A DNA stretch of 64,000 nucleotides from Linum tenue (lineage: Eukaryota > Streptophyta > Magnoliopsida > Malpighiales > Linaceae), in the NCBI GenBank assembly GCA_946122785.1, contig CAMGYJ010000002.1, forward strand, positions 17,086,492-17,150,491, given 5' to 3'. A program made the position numbers and the translations under genes. Below, piece by piece: positions 47,817-58,929 of the stretch; the stretch's first letter is position 1; each line of letters begins with the position of its first letter. The notes beneath the pieces are model-generated. The model had not been told where the DNA came from, made no database searches, and was given only the letters and a program-made list of their open reading frames with translations.

Positions 47817-49365
47817 TTGTTCTGCTTGCGATGGATGCTACGTTGCTTTGCAATCTGAAAGGGGCAATCAGAGAAGTGTTTCTCTGTTTGCGTTTGCTGC
47901 ACGTTTGGTACGCGAAGAATCCTGCTGGAACCAGGGTCTTCGGCTACTGTTGTCTTAGGGTGGATCAAACGGTATTTAACGAGTCCCTTTTTATTCTCTT
48001 CCAGCATATGCGCGATGCTCTTCTTCTCTAAACTGTGGAAATTTATGTCTTTTCACTTCCATGCAGGGGGTGTTGATTCAGAGTCTTGCTGATCATAAGA
48101 TGGGACTTGATTTTGAAAGATTGCTACGCGTTGGAACGATATACATAATCAGGGGTTTTGGTCTCAGCGCTGCCATGAATCTCTATCGGGCTTGCTCGAT
48201 GAATCTCACAATGGATCTGTCCAGAACCACTAGCTTCCAGCCGTGCGGTCTTCCAGCCGCTGATTTCCCTGCTGACTCTTTCGAGATTGTTCCATGCGCA
48301 GGGCTGCCTATACACGCTGGGAACAATCGTATCCTGTCAGGTCAGGCCCCAAATCCATTTTTATTGATGTTTATTTTGTGTTATTCGCTTTTCTTATGAT
48401 TCTTTAATCGAACTTATTGTGCAGATGTAATTGGTCGTCTTCATTCTATTGGCGGTGTTGATCATCAGATAACAACTCATGGTTCCGCTCCTAAACAAGT
48501 TTTGGTACTTGAAAATGACTAATGAGCTCCTTTTTATTTGGGGTCTTTTTCGGTGTTGGGGTTCTCATGTTTGTTGTTTCTGTACGCTGATGGTTTTTTT
48601 TTTCTTGTATAGGAGGTAGAGGTTTTTCATTACCCTGTGGAATGAGCTTACTACAGTTCTAGATCGCGCTGCTCTTATTCAGGCAGACAACATTGAACCT
48701 GTTATTATTGCATTTGGAGGTCTTATGGTTGGTCGGGTGCTAGGTGAGCTTCCCATCTTTCTTTTAATCTTTTGACGATTCTGCATCGGCTAATTTGGTT
48801 TGTCTTTTGTTACTCAGATGGTGTTTACACGTGTTCGAGTTCCCCGTGTGGCTATCAACCCTCCCATTCCATAGGCATATGGGCTGGCCACCCTGTACGT
48901 TATTCGCACTTTTTGTTTCTTCCTTTTATTTGAAGTGTTTGGTTTGAATATGTCCTCCTTTATAAGCTTTGCTGGATCAAGGGCTCCGGTGGCTGAGCTT
49001 GTTGTTCAATTTGCAACTCATGAGGCAGCTGCGGCTGATGCTGAGCGTCGCACTAGGACAATTTCTTAGCTGAGTTCTCTTCATCGTGGTGGTGCTTCAC
49101 TGGTGCGATCTTTTATTTATTGGTGTTGTAAGTTTTCCATTGTTTGCCTATCCTTTGGTTTTCATGTTCTATTTTTTATATATTTAGGATGAGAAGCATC
49201 GTTGTAGTGGAGTTGTCAAGTTCGTTGAGTCTCAGATCCCATGGTACTATGTGTCATGCAATCAGTGTCGTAAGAAGTGTTCTACATGGAGGAACAATAG
49301 TTATTGGTGTCCTGAACACTGGGAGGTTGCTGATCATCAAGTCACTGTCTCTTGACGACATTATA
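47817..49365 (+). pseudogene. RPA70-like OB-fold (DUF223-type) pseudogene
   Basis: Several exons read like plant RPA large-subunit relatives that bind single-stranded DNA. About 47817-47971 has IREVFLCLRLLHVWYAKNP. 48067-48340 has GVLIQSLADHKMGLDFERLL and GTIYIIRGFGL. 48425-48504 begins DVIGRLHSIGG. 48620-48743 has FITLWNELTTVLDRAAL and EPVIIAFGG. A later part has RVAINPPIP. About 49190-49340 has a zinc-type segment WYYVSCNQCRKKC with YWCPEH. Splice sites are mostly standard. In-frame TAG codons follow RVAINPPIP (near 48872) and RRTRTIS (near 49068), where relatives read Glu and Gln, so the frame is broken. RPA-like genes are often carried by plant Helitrons, but I see no Helitron ends here. 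Confidence 0.62.
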
Positions 49366-50340
49366 TAAAAAAACCTGAAGCACCGTCACTGTCTCTTGAC
49401 GACATTACTAGGGATTCAATGAATTCTTCTGATAAGATATCTATTGCTTCTTAGGCTTCTCTTTTGACTAATACTCAGACTTCCCAGAGTAAGATTAGAA
49501 AGACCTCATCAACAACCCCGTCTTCGACACCATCTTCAAATTTGCCATTATCGTCTCCATCTGCAGTCCTATGAGTGGTCTGTTGTTTCCTGAGCTGTGA
49601 TGTAGTTCTATACAGATTCTCCTAACTGATTTTAACTTTATTGTCCTCTGTTGTGTCCAGGCTAATTTCACCATTGGCAAAAGTTAAGGTTAAGAAGCTG
49701 GATTTTTCTGAATCTAAGGGCAAGAGTGGCAACACTTCTGCTGGGGCATCTGAGGTGCATGTTCCGTTGTCTTTGGAAGATCTAACTTAGATGCTCTTCC
49801 TATTTTTCTGGACTCTACAACGAATCCTGCATTATTATTAACCAAGCTAAAATGTTTTTATTGTTCTTGCTATTCTTATAAAGGCAAACTAAGTATGTGA
49901 AAAAAACTTCATTTTATCGATAGGATCCATAAAGTTTTAAAAACATATGTTTATGTTAGCCAACCTGATGGGCTTATTAGCCCCTTACAAAGAAATCCCA
50001 GCATAGCCAAAATAAAATCTCTAACTAAACAAGGCCCACGGCAAAAAAATCGAACCTCACTAGCTCAAAGGAAATGTCGGTTTGCATAACAATCGTGGCC
50101 CAATTTCAGAACATTAAGTCAGCCTTTCTAAACCCTATGCTCCCTTACCATCAGAGTCTCCATTTCAAAAAATCAAACAGACCCGCCGCGGGAGACCCAG
50201 TTCAAGATCCAGCAGACAAACCCTAGAGAGAAGGTAAAACCCTTCTTCTTCTACTACTTCTGTGCCACAAGATTCAAAGACGATGAAGTACTACTCATAA
50301 TTTAATTTATGTTCTGCGAAAAACAGGGACCCTACCAAGA
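49366..50340. other. Between the two RPA-like loci
   Basis: A short duplication CACTGTCTCTTGACGACATTA occurs near 49344 and 49386. Otherwise no gene recognised; 50160-50340 is a plausible leader for the next locus. Confidence 0.4.
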
Positions 50341-50347
50341 ATCAACG

Positions 50348-52372
50348 ATGGACACTTTACGCCAAAACCAGCAGGCCACACCGCGCAATTACATGGTCCC
50401 ACCAATCTTCGAGGTAAACACCTTCCATTTTCAATCTGTGGTCCTGCGATAGATCGCGATACCTATGTAAGAACTTCCATTTATACTTATCTCTTTCATG
50501 TTGTCATTATCGAAATTTCAAAACCGATCGAATCTTCAATTACTTTTCGAGGATTACGTTTGGGGATCAACCATCGCAGTCGTCGTTGCTCACCTTATAA
50601 GCACATGGTTAGAGTTCCGAGAGGCAACCTTATGGAGACAAAGGACACTGCACATGCTTTGGCTCGATAAAAAAGTTTATGCCACTTCTCTAACTTTTAA
50701 TTAAATAATATATGCCAAGGACCATTACAAAATCATATATGTCCGCATTCTTAAACAATAATAACTTCTGCATTAGGTTTCACTTTACAATACATGCATG
50801 ATTTTCGATTATTCAAAACAATCCTACAAATTTTTGCACGGAATCATAAATTAATGCTTGGTCTTGCAGGAACAAATGATTGAGTGTTATATCGAGGAGG
50901 AACATATAGAACAAATTGCTGCCAAAATTAAGGTGGGCCAACTATATCGCCTGGATGATATTTTTCATGTCCCTGCAAAGAGAAAGGGAAGAGTAGTTCC
51001 AAGAGAGTTGCAGTTGATAATGAAGTCCAACCAGCTTATCTCACACATTGAGGAGGACCCTGAAAATCTAGAACACCCAATGGGCTCATACCCTGGACCC
51101 TATGTTTCAATGGTGCCAATGCAGGAGGATACCTATGACTGCCATGCAGGTAACATTTCATGCTTCTCATTTTAACAAATAGATCAATACTACCACAAAC
51201 ATAACGCATTCCAAACTTACAGATGTGACAAGGTGTGTTAAACAACTCACAGTTTCAGAAAATGTTAGAGATACCCTGAAGCAATTCATCCGGGTCATAC
51301 AAGACATTAGGTATATTAAGAGCATTTATGAAACATCTAAACCTATCTATAATATGACAGTTAACTTATTTGACACTTAAATCAATGGGGCCAAGGCGAC
51401 TGTTCATTACCGCGGATGAGACATCAACAAATACTTGAACAAAGCACCAACAGTATAGTCTCGCCTACCTCTAATAACCACAATCACCAATGTGATGAGA
51501 TTACCTCCCAAAGCAGGCCAAAAGTATCAATATGAGTTTGAATCAACAGCTGCCAGTCGTCTCATCATATGCTGCTATACAGCTGCCTCCAAGGATATCA
51601 TGAACATGTACATCTAATTTCTTTATATTTTTAATTGTGTATTTAACCAATGAATGAAAACATTACTGACAACGTTCACTTTTTCGCAATGCAGCTTCCT
51701 GGCAAACCGAAAGCCAGTGTCATTCATCAATGCAGCCACGAAAGAAAAAATAGGATACTTGCGTCTCACTCCACCAATGAAAACCCTGGATGAAATCAAG
51801 ACTGAAATTGGTTCTCAAACAAATGGCCCAGAGGTATGTGCAAAACTCAAACAAAAGAACATATTAAATAACAATACTGACTCTTTTACACATTAATATA
51901 TGAAAGCGATGAATTTGGTTCCAGATATTGTATCATTGCAAATTTGTGATCTCACAAATCGTGTACCGGAGGAGCATCTGTAGGTCCACCAAAGAAAAGC
52001 CAAAGTAAGTTCAAACAGAACATTACATACCTTTACTTACCCTCATGAACACATGTCAACATAACTAACAACCAAATACATCTTTCATCGCAAGTCTCCA
52101 TTATGAAATTCAAGCAAAATGCGGTAACGGGCCAGACGAAGTGGATGTCGTACTTGACCATGAAGCAGCTTTGTCTGTGATTTTTCTGTCACCCACCGAA
52201 TACCGCAAGCTGCTCAAGGACGAAGCCAAAGCACTGATTGTCAAGAACTGTGCAAAGGCGTTTGTAGGAGAATTGTATGTTGCATGGCCAAAACAAGACA
52301 TCCCAAATTCAGCACCCTCTGTACAAACTAGAGTGGCTACACTAGGGAACAGCTCAGCATTTGACAAATGAT
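50348..52372 (+). CDS. RPA70-like OB-fold protein, second locus
   Basis: An exon series starts with ATG 50348 (MDTLRQNQQATPRNYMV, donor after 50413). It continues with 50552-50671 (DYVWGSTIAVVVAHLI, LHMLWLDKK) and 50870-51149 (EQMIECYIEEEHIEQIAAKI, GQLYRLDDIFHVP). A middle part around 51220-51310 and 51700-51834 follows, and the last exon at about 52097-52372 has DEVDVVLDHEAALSVIF and a stop after SSAFDK. The order (LDKK-EQ, VGQLYRLDD, then VVLDHEA) parallels the OB folds of plant RPA1 relatives, which bind single-stranded DNA in replication and repair. Middle exon joins are uncertain and I could not confirm one continuous frame, so it may also be a pseudogene. It lies 1 kb after the first RPA-like locus, same strand. 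Confidence 0.5.
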
Positions 52373-53119
52373 CATTAGCATTCCTACCAAAGCATTGTAG
52401 AGGCTGACTAAAACATCTGAATGTGAACTCTGCTAAACTCCTTTCCCATCTACCTGATCTTCCTATCTCCAAAACAATATCAAACAGTTTAAACTTAGTG
52501 CTCTACAGTAAGTAAGCTATTTTGATTTTGGAGCAAATTTATTTTGTAATCCCTGGATTATTTTGGCAGGCTTGAAATGGTAAACAATGTTTCATCCATG
52601 CATGCTAAATAACATATTCTGTAAATAGTGCAGAAGCAGCATGAACTCACAACATGCATACATGTATTCGCTTGATTATTTGTGTATGTCTTATTAATTA
52701 CCAAATAGCAAGTAATTAACCACACAAATATATGGGAAACATAATCTAAATGTGCAGATACCAAAAGAAAAATAGATAGAAACATTGATTGAATTATATG
52801 GTTGTTTATACTTTTTAACAAAGCTGTCAAGTCTGATTAGGAAATTCGTATTCATATTTTACTTAATTGTTCATTTTTTTGGCCCCGTTAAATTCATATT
52901 CATGTTGAATCGCTCTCATTCATCTAAATCATGGTACCTCCAATACTTCAACCATTAAAAATGGAAATGTAATAACTTAATTGTCACACTCATCCCGGCG
53001 CGAACAACAAAAGCCTAGATTTGATTATTGGTTAGCCAAATTATTACCATTTCAAATTAAATTAAAGTAAAAATGTGCTAAAAAAATTATTATTTTTATT
53101 AAAATATACTATTTTTGCT
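52373..53119. other. Intergenic, AT-rich
   Basis: No gene seen; left flank of LINE-B. Confidence 0.45.
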
Positions 53120-53134
53120 AAAACACCTTGGCGT
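53120..53134. repeat. LINE-B target-site duplication, 5' copy
   Basis: AAAACACCTTGGCGT recurs at 58270-58284 directly after the A tail. Confidence 0.92.
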
Positions 53135-53423
53135 TAGCCGGGAGAAACTCACTGAAGTGTAGGAGAAAGCGAAAAAAAAACCCTCTCATCCTCTCCCAAC
53201 ATCGCACTGTCGTGGAAAGTGGGAGCGAGGACCTCGCCGAAGTGCGATAAGCGGTTACCGGCTGCTCCGCCATCGTGCCGCACCGGTATCGGCCACCGAT
53301 CCCATGGGGCTTTTAAAGCCCCCTCCGTGGGCATTCTTTCTCTGGCCATTGATTGACTTCTCCTTCATCCTACCTCTCGGAACAATCGAATTGCTTCCTT
53401 GCTCCTTCCCTCTGTGATTAACA

Positions 53424-54451
53424 TGGCGGCGGGGAACATGGTGGTTTTCGGAGATGCAGATGTTGCTCCGGGTGCTGAACGCGAAGATCTCTCCTTGCTG
53501 GGTAAGATCATTGGTCCGTTTCCCCCTCTCCGCCAACTCCACACTACCCTGGGGGGGGGGGCTCTGGAACTGTAACGGGCCGCTGTCGATTCTCCCAGCG
53601 GAAGAGGGGCTGCTCCAATTCATTTTCCCCAACACGGCTGACATGAATAGGGTCTTGAGGATGGCACCTTGGATTCTACCCAAGTACTTGGTGAACTTGG
53701 CTCCTTGGGTGGCCGTTTCTCCGGAAATTGCAGAACAGATGTGGCGGGTCCCCCATTTTCTTCAGTTTTGGGGAGTTCCCACTCCTTGCTGCTCAATGAG
53801 AATGGCCACGCTTCTTGGCGGTTACCTGGGGAAGACAGATCCTGGCGCGGTTCATCGAGCGGCGGGAACGATAGAGGTCTACTTGAGGCTTGTGTGTGGC
53901 TGGACTCTCGCCTCCCGCTTCCGGTCTTTATTCCAGCATCACATGAGAAGGCAGATAAAGGTCAATTTACTGCCACTGTGAAATTTGAGAAGCTCTCACA
54001 ATTTTGCTACTTGTGTGGGATTCTGGGTCACATTTGACAACAATGTCCTCGCCGGGAGGAACTAGCGGGCACGGTTACTCCTTATAGCAAGCAGTTGATT
54101 TCCAAGAAGTTGGGGCCTAAGGTGAACGAGAAGAACCTGCTGGGACGTCGAGGCTTGACATGTACTCGCCAGGCTAGAGATCTATCTCTTCCTCAACCAG
54201 ATCAGGGAGGACTCAAACTCCTCCCAGCTCCAGGTACAGCGTGCTCCTCAGCAGCCCTGATCCTGAATGAGGGTGAGGGCATGTCAGGGTCTCCAGCCTT
54301 GGCTCACGAGAGACCAGACGTGGCAGACTTGATGATCCACAATCCTGGGGGTAAGAAACAGAAGATAGAGGGTTCCGAGCCTCTGCAAACTCGGCGCAAT
54401 CCTGATGCGGTGGTGGCAACCAGCCCGGACTGGTCCCAAATTGACCGATGA
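53424..54451 (+). pseudogene. LINE-B ORF1 (DUF4283 and zinc knuckle), broken
   Basis: The frame opens at 53424 with MAAGNMVVFGDADV and enters a DUF4283 region (SLLGKIIGPFPPLRQL). It then shifts at a run of ten G (53551-53560). The next frame keeps LLQFIFPNTADMNRVLRMAPW, the typical continuation of this domain. A further shift near 53720-53900 leads to FCYLCGILGHI, the start of a CCHC knuckle. A TGA at 54036 falls inside that knuckle, before QQCP. The tail ends at 54451 and overlaps the ORF2 start by 4 nt (ATGA). ORF1 would bind LINE RNA; this copy cannot make it. Confidence 0.85.
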
Positions 54452-57400
54452 GCATCCTCGCTTGGAATTGTCGGGGCCTTGGCTCTCCCCGGACAATTCC
54501 ATCCCTCTTTGGAGCCATCTGCCGATTCTCACCCACGATTGTCTGTCTAAGTGAGACGAAGCATGATGATGATTATGTAATTAAGAAGTTAAATCGTTTA
54601 GGTTATGTCGTGGTCAGTTGTGTATCCCCGGTTGGGAGGGCTGGTGGCCTAGCGTTTGCGTGTGCTTCGAATGTCCAGAGTCATGTGTTAGGTTCAGCTG
54701 CGTTTTATATATTTGTTGAGGTACAACACATCGTTTGGGGTAGTATTGTTGTGTTCTTTGTTCATTTAAGCTATGATGTACATGTTCGTGGTAATCAATT
54801 CAATGAACTACTACATTTGATCACGTTGTGTTCCATTCCTACCATTGTCATTGGTGATTTCAACTGCATATTGTTTGCCTCTGAAAAACAGGGAGGTCGG
54901 CCTCCTTCCTTCTCGGTTCTGGAACAGTTTCATTCATTCATTGATAGTGTAGGTCTATTGGATTTGGGATTTAAAGGCCCTCCTTTCACATGGTCAAATC
55001 GTCAAGGACTTTCCACCCACATCCTTGAACGGATTGATCGTAGCTTAGGCTGTGAACTAATCATTCAAGCTTGGCCGAATATGCAGGTTTCACACTTGAC
55101 TGATCTTGGCTCTGATCACAGGATGATCCTACTGCAGCTGATCCCTGGAGCAGGTAAAGGCAAACCCAGATTCCAGTTTGATAGGAGATGGACACCAAAG
55201 GAGGAAGCCAAGGTCATTGTGCAGCAAACTTGGGGTGAGGTGTATATTGGAACGCCTCAATTCCAGCTCTTTTCCTCTCTCAAATCAGCGAGACACTGCT
55301 TCGTGGAATGGGCACGCTTGGGGACGCCGAACTCGGCTAGACTCATTAGAGAGCTACGACTAGCAATAGAAGCTGCCAGGGAAAGCTTTCCTGTCGAATG
55401 GAACACCATACAGGGCCTGGAAACTCAATTAGTGGCAGCATACCAGCAGGAAGAGATTTTATGGAAACAAAAGTCAAGGAACAGCTGGCTGCGGGAAGGG
55501 GATGCAAATACGAACTATTTCCATATAACGACTGCTCAGCGGAGACGGCAGAACCAAATAGAGTTACTCCGTGATGAAACGGGGGGATTCACATTGAAGA
55601 GCCAGCTAAATCTCTTGGATTGCCGCGAAAGGTCAACTCTTCTCAAAACAGATTCCTCATAGATATGGTCTCTAGGGAGGAGATCCGAGCAGCGGTCTTT
55701 AGCATTGGTGCGACCCAGGCCCCAGGGTCCGATGGATTTACTGCTGCGTTCTATCGAGCTTATTGGGAGATCATTGGTCCCTAATGCAGATACGATGAAA
55801 CAGATGCGCCCAATTGGTTTATGCCAGGTCTTTTATAAGATCATCTCAAAAGTGTTATCATCAAAGTTGAGCCAGGTGCTGCCTTCTGTGGTTAGTGATA
55901 CTCAAAATGGCTTCGTCAAAGGAAGGGATATCTCGAACAACATCCTTATCGCACAGGAGGTGATGCATTTTCTCAAGACGAAAAACCAAGGTAGAGACAA
56001 GTGGATGGCATTGAAACTCGACATGGAAAAAGCTTACGATCGAGTGGAGTGGAACTTCCTTTTTGCTGTTATGGAGTCTCTGGGCTTTGATTCTTCCTGG
56101 ATCAGACTTATTAAGGCTTGTGTAACTACTGTCACTTTCTCAGTTCTCCTAAATGGCAACACACATGGATACTTCCGGCCTGAACGGGGTCTCCGCCAAG
56201 GTGATCCGTTATCTCCTCTCCTTTTTGCAATTTACACAGAAGCATTTTCCACCCTGATTTCTAATGCCCTGGCGTCTCAGCAATTACATGGTCTGAAAAT
56301 TCATCATTCAGCCCCAACGAATTCTCATTTGATGTTTGTTGATGACACCTATTTGTTTTTGCGAGCCTCAACAACGGAATGCAATCAACTACTGCAATTG
56401 CTTGGTGTCTACGAAGCTGCGAGTGGCCAAAAGATCAACCTGCAAAAGTCAAAGGTATGCTTCAGTTCCAACGTTTCAGACCAAGATGCTGCTGCGTTGG
56501 CGAACTTGCTGGGAGTGGAATCCATTGGTGCATTAAACAAGTATCTTGGCTTACCTGCTCAAGTGCAACGCTCTAAAGTCCAAACTTTCCGGTTTATTGA
56601 GGATGCCTTGGCCAAGAGGATACACGGCTGGAAGTCGAAGTCTTTTTCCCTGGCAGCAAAGGAAGTGGTTATAAAAGCTGTCGGTTCAGCGACCCCGGTG
56701 TATGCGATGCTGTCTTTTCGCTTACCAGCCACCTCATGTCGTTGAATGAATGGTCAACTCTCTCGCTTTTGGTGGGCGAGTCAGGACAAGGAGAAAGGGA
56801 TTCATTGGATTGCCTGGCCAGCAGTGTGTGTCAGTAAGTTTAGGGGCGGATTGGGATTCCGGGATTTTGACTTATTCAACGTAGCCATGTTGGCAAAACA
56901 AGCTTGGAAGATTTTACAATCCCCATCTGCCACGTTGGCGAAGATGTATAAAGCGAGGTATCACCCCCAATGCTCATTTCTCAATGCTCCAACGGGAAAT
57001 CGACCATCTTGGGCTTGGCAAGGCGTTCTAGAAGGTCGTAAGCTCCTGTGCAAAGGTCTTCGGTGGCAGGTCGGTTGTGGGACAGCAATCAGAATTCTCG
57101 ACGATCCTTGGCTACCTACATCACCTCCTTCTTCTCCGATCCTGCTGCCTGGAGTTCAACTTACGGAACAGTTTGTGGCTTCCTTGATTCATCCCCTATC
57201 CCGGAATTGGAACAAGGGGAATATACAGTGAAGTCCGGATACCACCTCCTCTCGGACGAGCGAGCAGAGATGTTTTCCAACCTTCCGCCGCATCTTGATT
57301 CTCAATTTTGGAAAACACTATGGAGTTTGCCGGTTGCGCCCAAGCTCAAACTTTTTCTGTGGAGGGTTGTCCGCGGGTTTCTACCATGCCAAGAAATTCT

Positions 57401-58226
57401 GCAGCTTAAATCCCTATGCGATTCAAATGAATGCCCTGTTTGTTCTTCGGGTATAGAGTCCATCTCTCATTGTCTTTTTGAATGCAGGATAGCTCGAGGG
57501 GTCTGGAGCTTGGCTGGAAAAGAGCACATTAGAGTTATGGTAGCGAATCTTTCCCCTGACTTGGCTTGGTCTGTTATGTTTAAATCACTGCGGCTCATCA
57601 AGCTAGAGATGGCGGAGATCCTGTTCCTCATTTGGCGAATATGGAAGGCTCGTTGTTGGTCTTGTTATGATCGAGTCCAGTATTTGCCAGGCCCTCTTCT
57701 TCGCCAATTTCTGCAGCAAAGGGACGAGTGGGTAGCAGCAACAGCGACAGGCACGCAACACAGGAATGCCCCTGGTCGTCTCCCAAACACTTCACCTTCT
57801 CCGTCCTGTCCGCCAGGGGGTTTGTTGATTCGCTTTGACGGGGCGACCCGCCGGGAAGTTGGCGGCAGTATCGGTTTTGTGGGTATCTCGGCATCAGATA
57901 TGATCCTCCATGCCTACGGTAAGTATTATGAAGGCTTATTCGATCCATTCTTATTGGAACTTTTAGCGTTGAGATTTTCATCTATTTGTTTTTGTGGCGA
58001 TTCTCAACTGGTGATCCGGCGAGCAATGGAGAATGAAGTTCAGCACAATCGGGGTGGGCTGATTCTGGAGGAAGTTAGGTTGCTGAAAGCTTCGTTCGCG
58101 TTTATTCGTTTTGTTTACTCTCCTCGTAGAACTAACAGGGCTGCCCATTGCGTGGCGAAAATGGCTCTTGCATCGGTAAATCAGCACTTGGCTGATTACC
58201 GCTATTTATTTTACAACTCTTTGTAA
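54448..58226 (+). pseudogene. LINE-B ORF2 (EN-RT-zf-RVT-RNase H), broken
   Basis: The first part (54448-55610) is an APE-type endonuclease, with NCRGLGSPRT, SETKHDDD, VIGDFNCILF and GSDHRMILL. A frameshift near 55610 and missing bases near 55770 interrupt the start of the reverse transcriptase. The RT core is open to 56745 with KLDMEKAYDRVEW, RQGDPLSPLLFAIY and MFVDDTYLF, ending at a TGA. 56746-57231 continues, and a shift near 57215 leads to zf-RVT (PKLKLFLWRVVRG, CPVCSSGIESISHCLFEC). RNase H follows at about 57825-58226 (IRFDGATRR, LLELLALR, CGDSQLVI). The RNase H tail places it apart from LINE-A and close to LINE-C. It is inactive as it stands. Confidence 0.9.
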
Positions 58227-58269
58227 TTCCCTATCTATTACATATCTACCTCAGAAAAAAAAAAAAAAA

Positions 58270-58284
58270 AAAACACCTTGGCGT
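58270..58284. repeat. LINE-B target-site duplication, 3' copy
   Basis: Matches 53120-53134; its first A residues merge with the A tail. Confidence 0.9.
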
Positions 58285-58929
58285 CGACATGCTAGGATTT
58301 GGCCCAACGCCTTCTTGACCAAACAGCATAGCAGGAAAATCAACAGCAACCTCAGAAAAGAATCCCACCAAAGATAATCGACCGGGATTCGGGTCCCGTC
58401 CTACTGCATAACTTTCCAGCGTGATTCTGCGTGTCGAAAATCGAAACCTCTATCGTACCCGGTGGCGGTCCGCGCGCGAAGGCTAAGGTCCCCCGGATAA
58501 AGATTGTTATTGCTGCCGCAATCCAACGGCGGAGTCGCCGACTACGAATAACGAGGAAGGAGAAGATAACGGACTTCAGTACGGCGACGGAGAGACTGAT
58601 CGGTGGGAAGAAAACGAAGGGGAGGCGATAGGACACATACCCGTCTTCATCTGGAAATGATTCCAATCATTCGTTAATCGTCGGAACCGAAGCCCTCGCA
58701 AGGTGCCGCCTTTTCGCTTGCAATTTTCCGTGTTCGTTTTATAATTGGAGCTTCCTGTGGAATTGAAATAGGAGAGCATCCAGCACTTCCAAATCTGCTG
58801 GAAGGGTTGAACTCCTGTCCTTCACTAGAATTTTCCTTTGTTTGTAACGGAAGGCGGGGAAAAGGGGGCCATTGGTGGTTGTTTGTTTTCATTCTCTTGT
58901 GTTCGTTCTGTGTGCATTACCAATCGCCA
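58285..58929 (+). promoter_or_regulatory. MRS2 upstream and leader region
   Basis: Presumed promoter and 5' UTR of the MRS2 gene. No other gene supported. An upstream in-frame ATG at 58807 would add a hydrophobic extension that family members lack. Confidence 0.45.

Larger units (their letters stand above)
53135..58269 (+). mobile_element. LINE-B: full-length but damaged L1-type LINE
   Basis: The element is about 5.1 kb on the plus strand, with a leader of about 290 bp, ORF1, ORF2, an A tail of about 17 and a 15-bp TSD. Both ORFs are broken by frameshifts or stops. It inserted about 650 bp upstream of the MRS2 start codon. Confidence 0.93.

Noticed and set aside
58807..58929. Upstream in-frame ATG for the MRS2 gene
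   Set aside because: It would add a 41-residue hydrophobic extension not seen in MRS2-1 relatives, whose conserved N-terminus starts at 58930.
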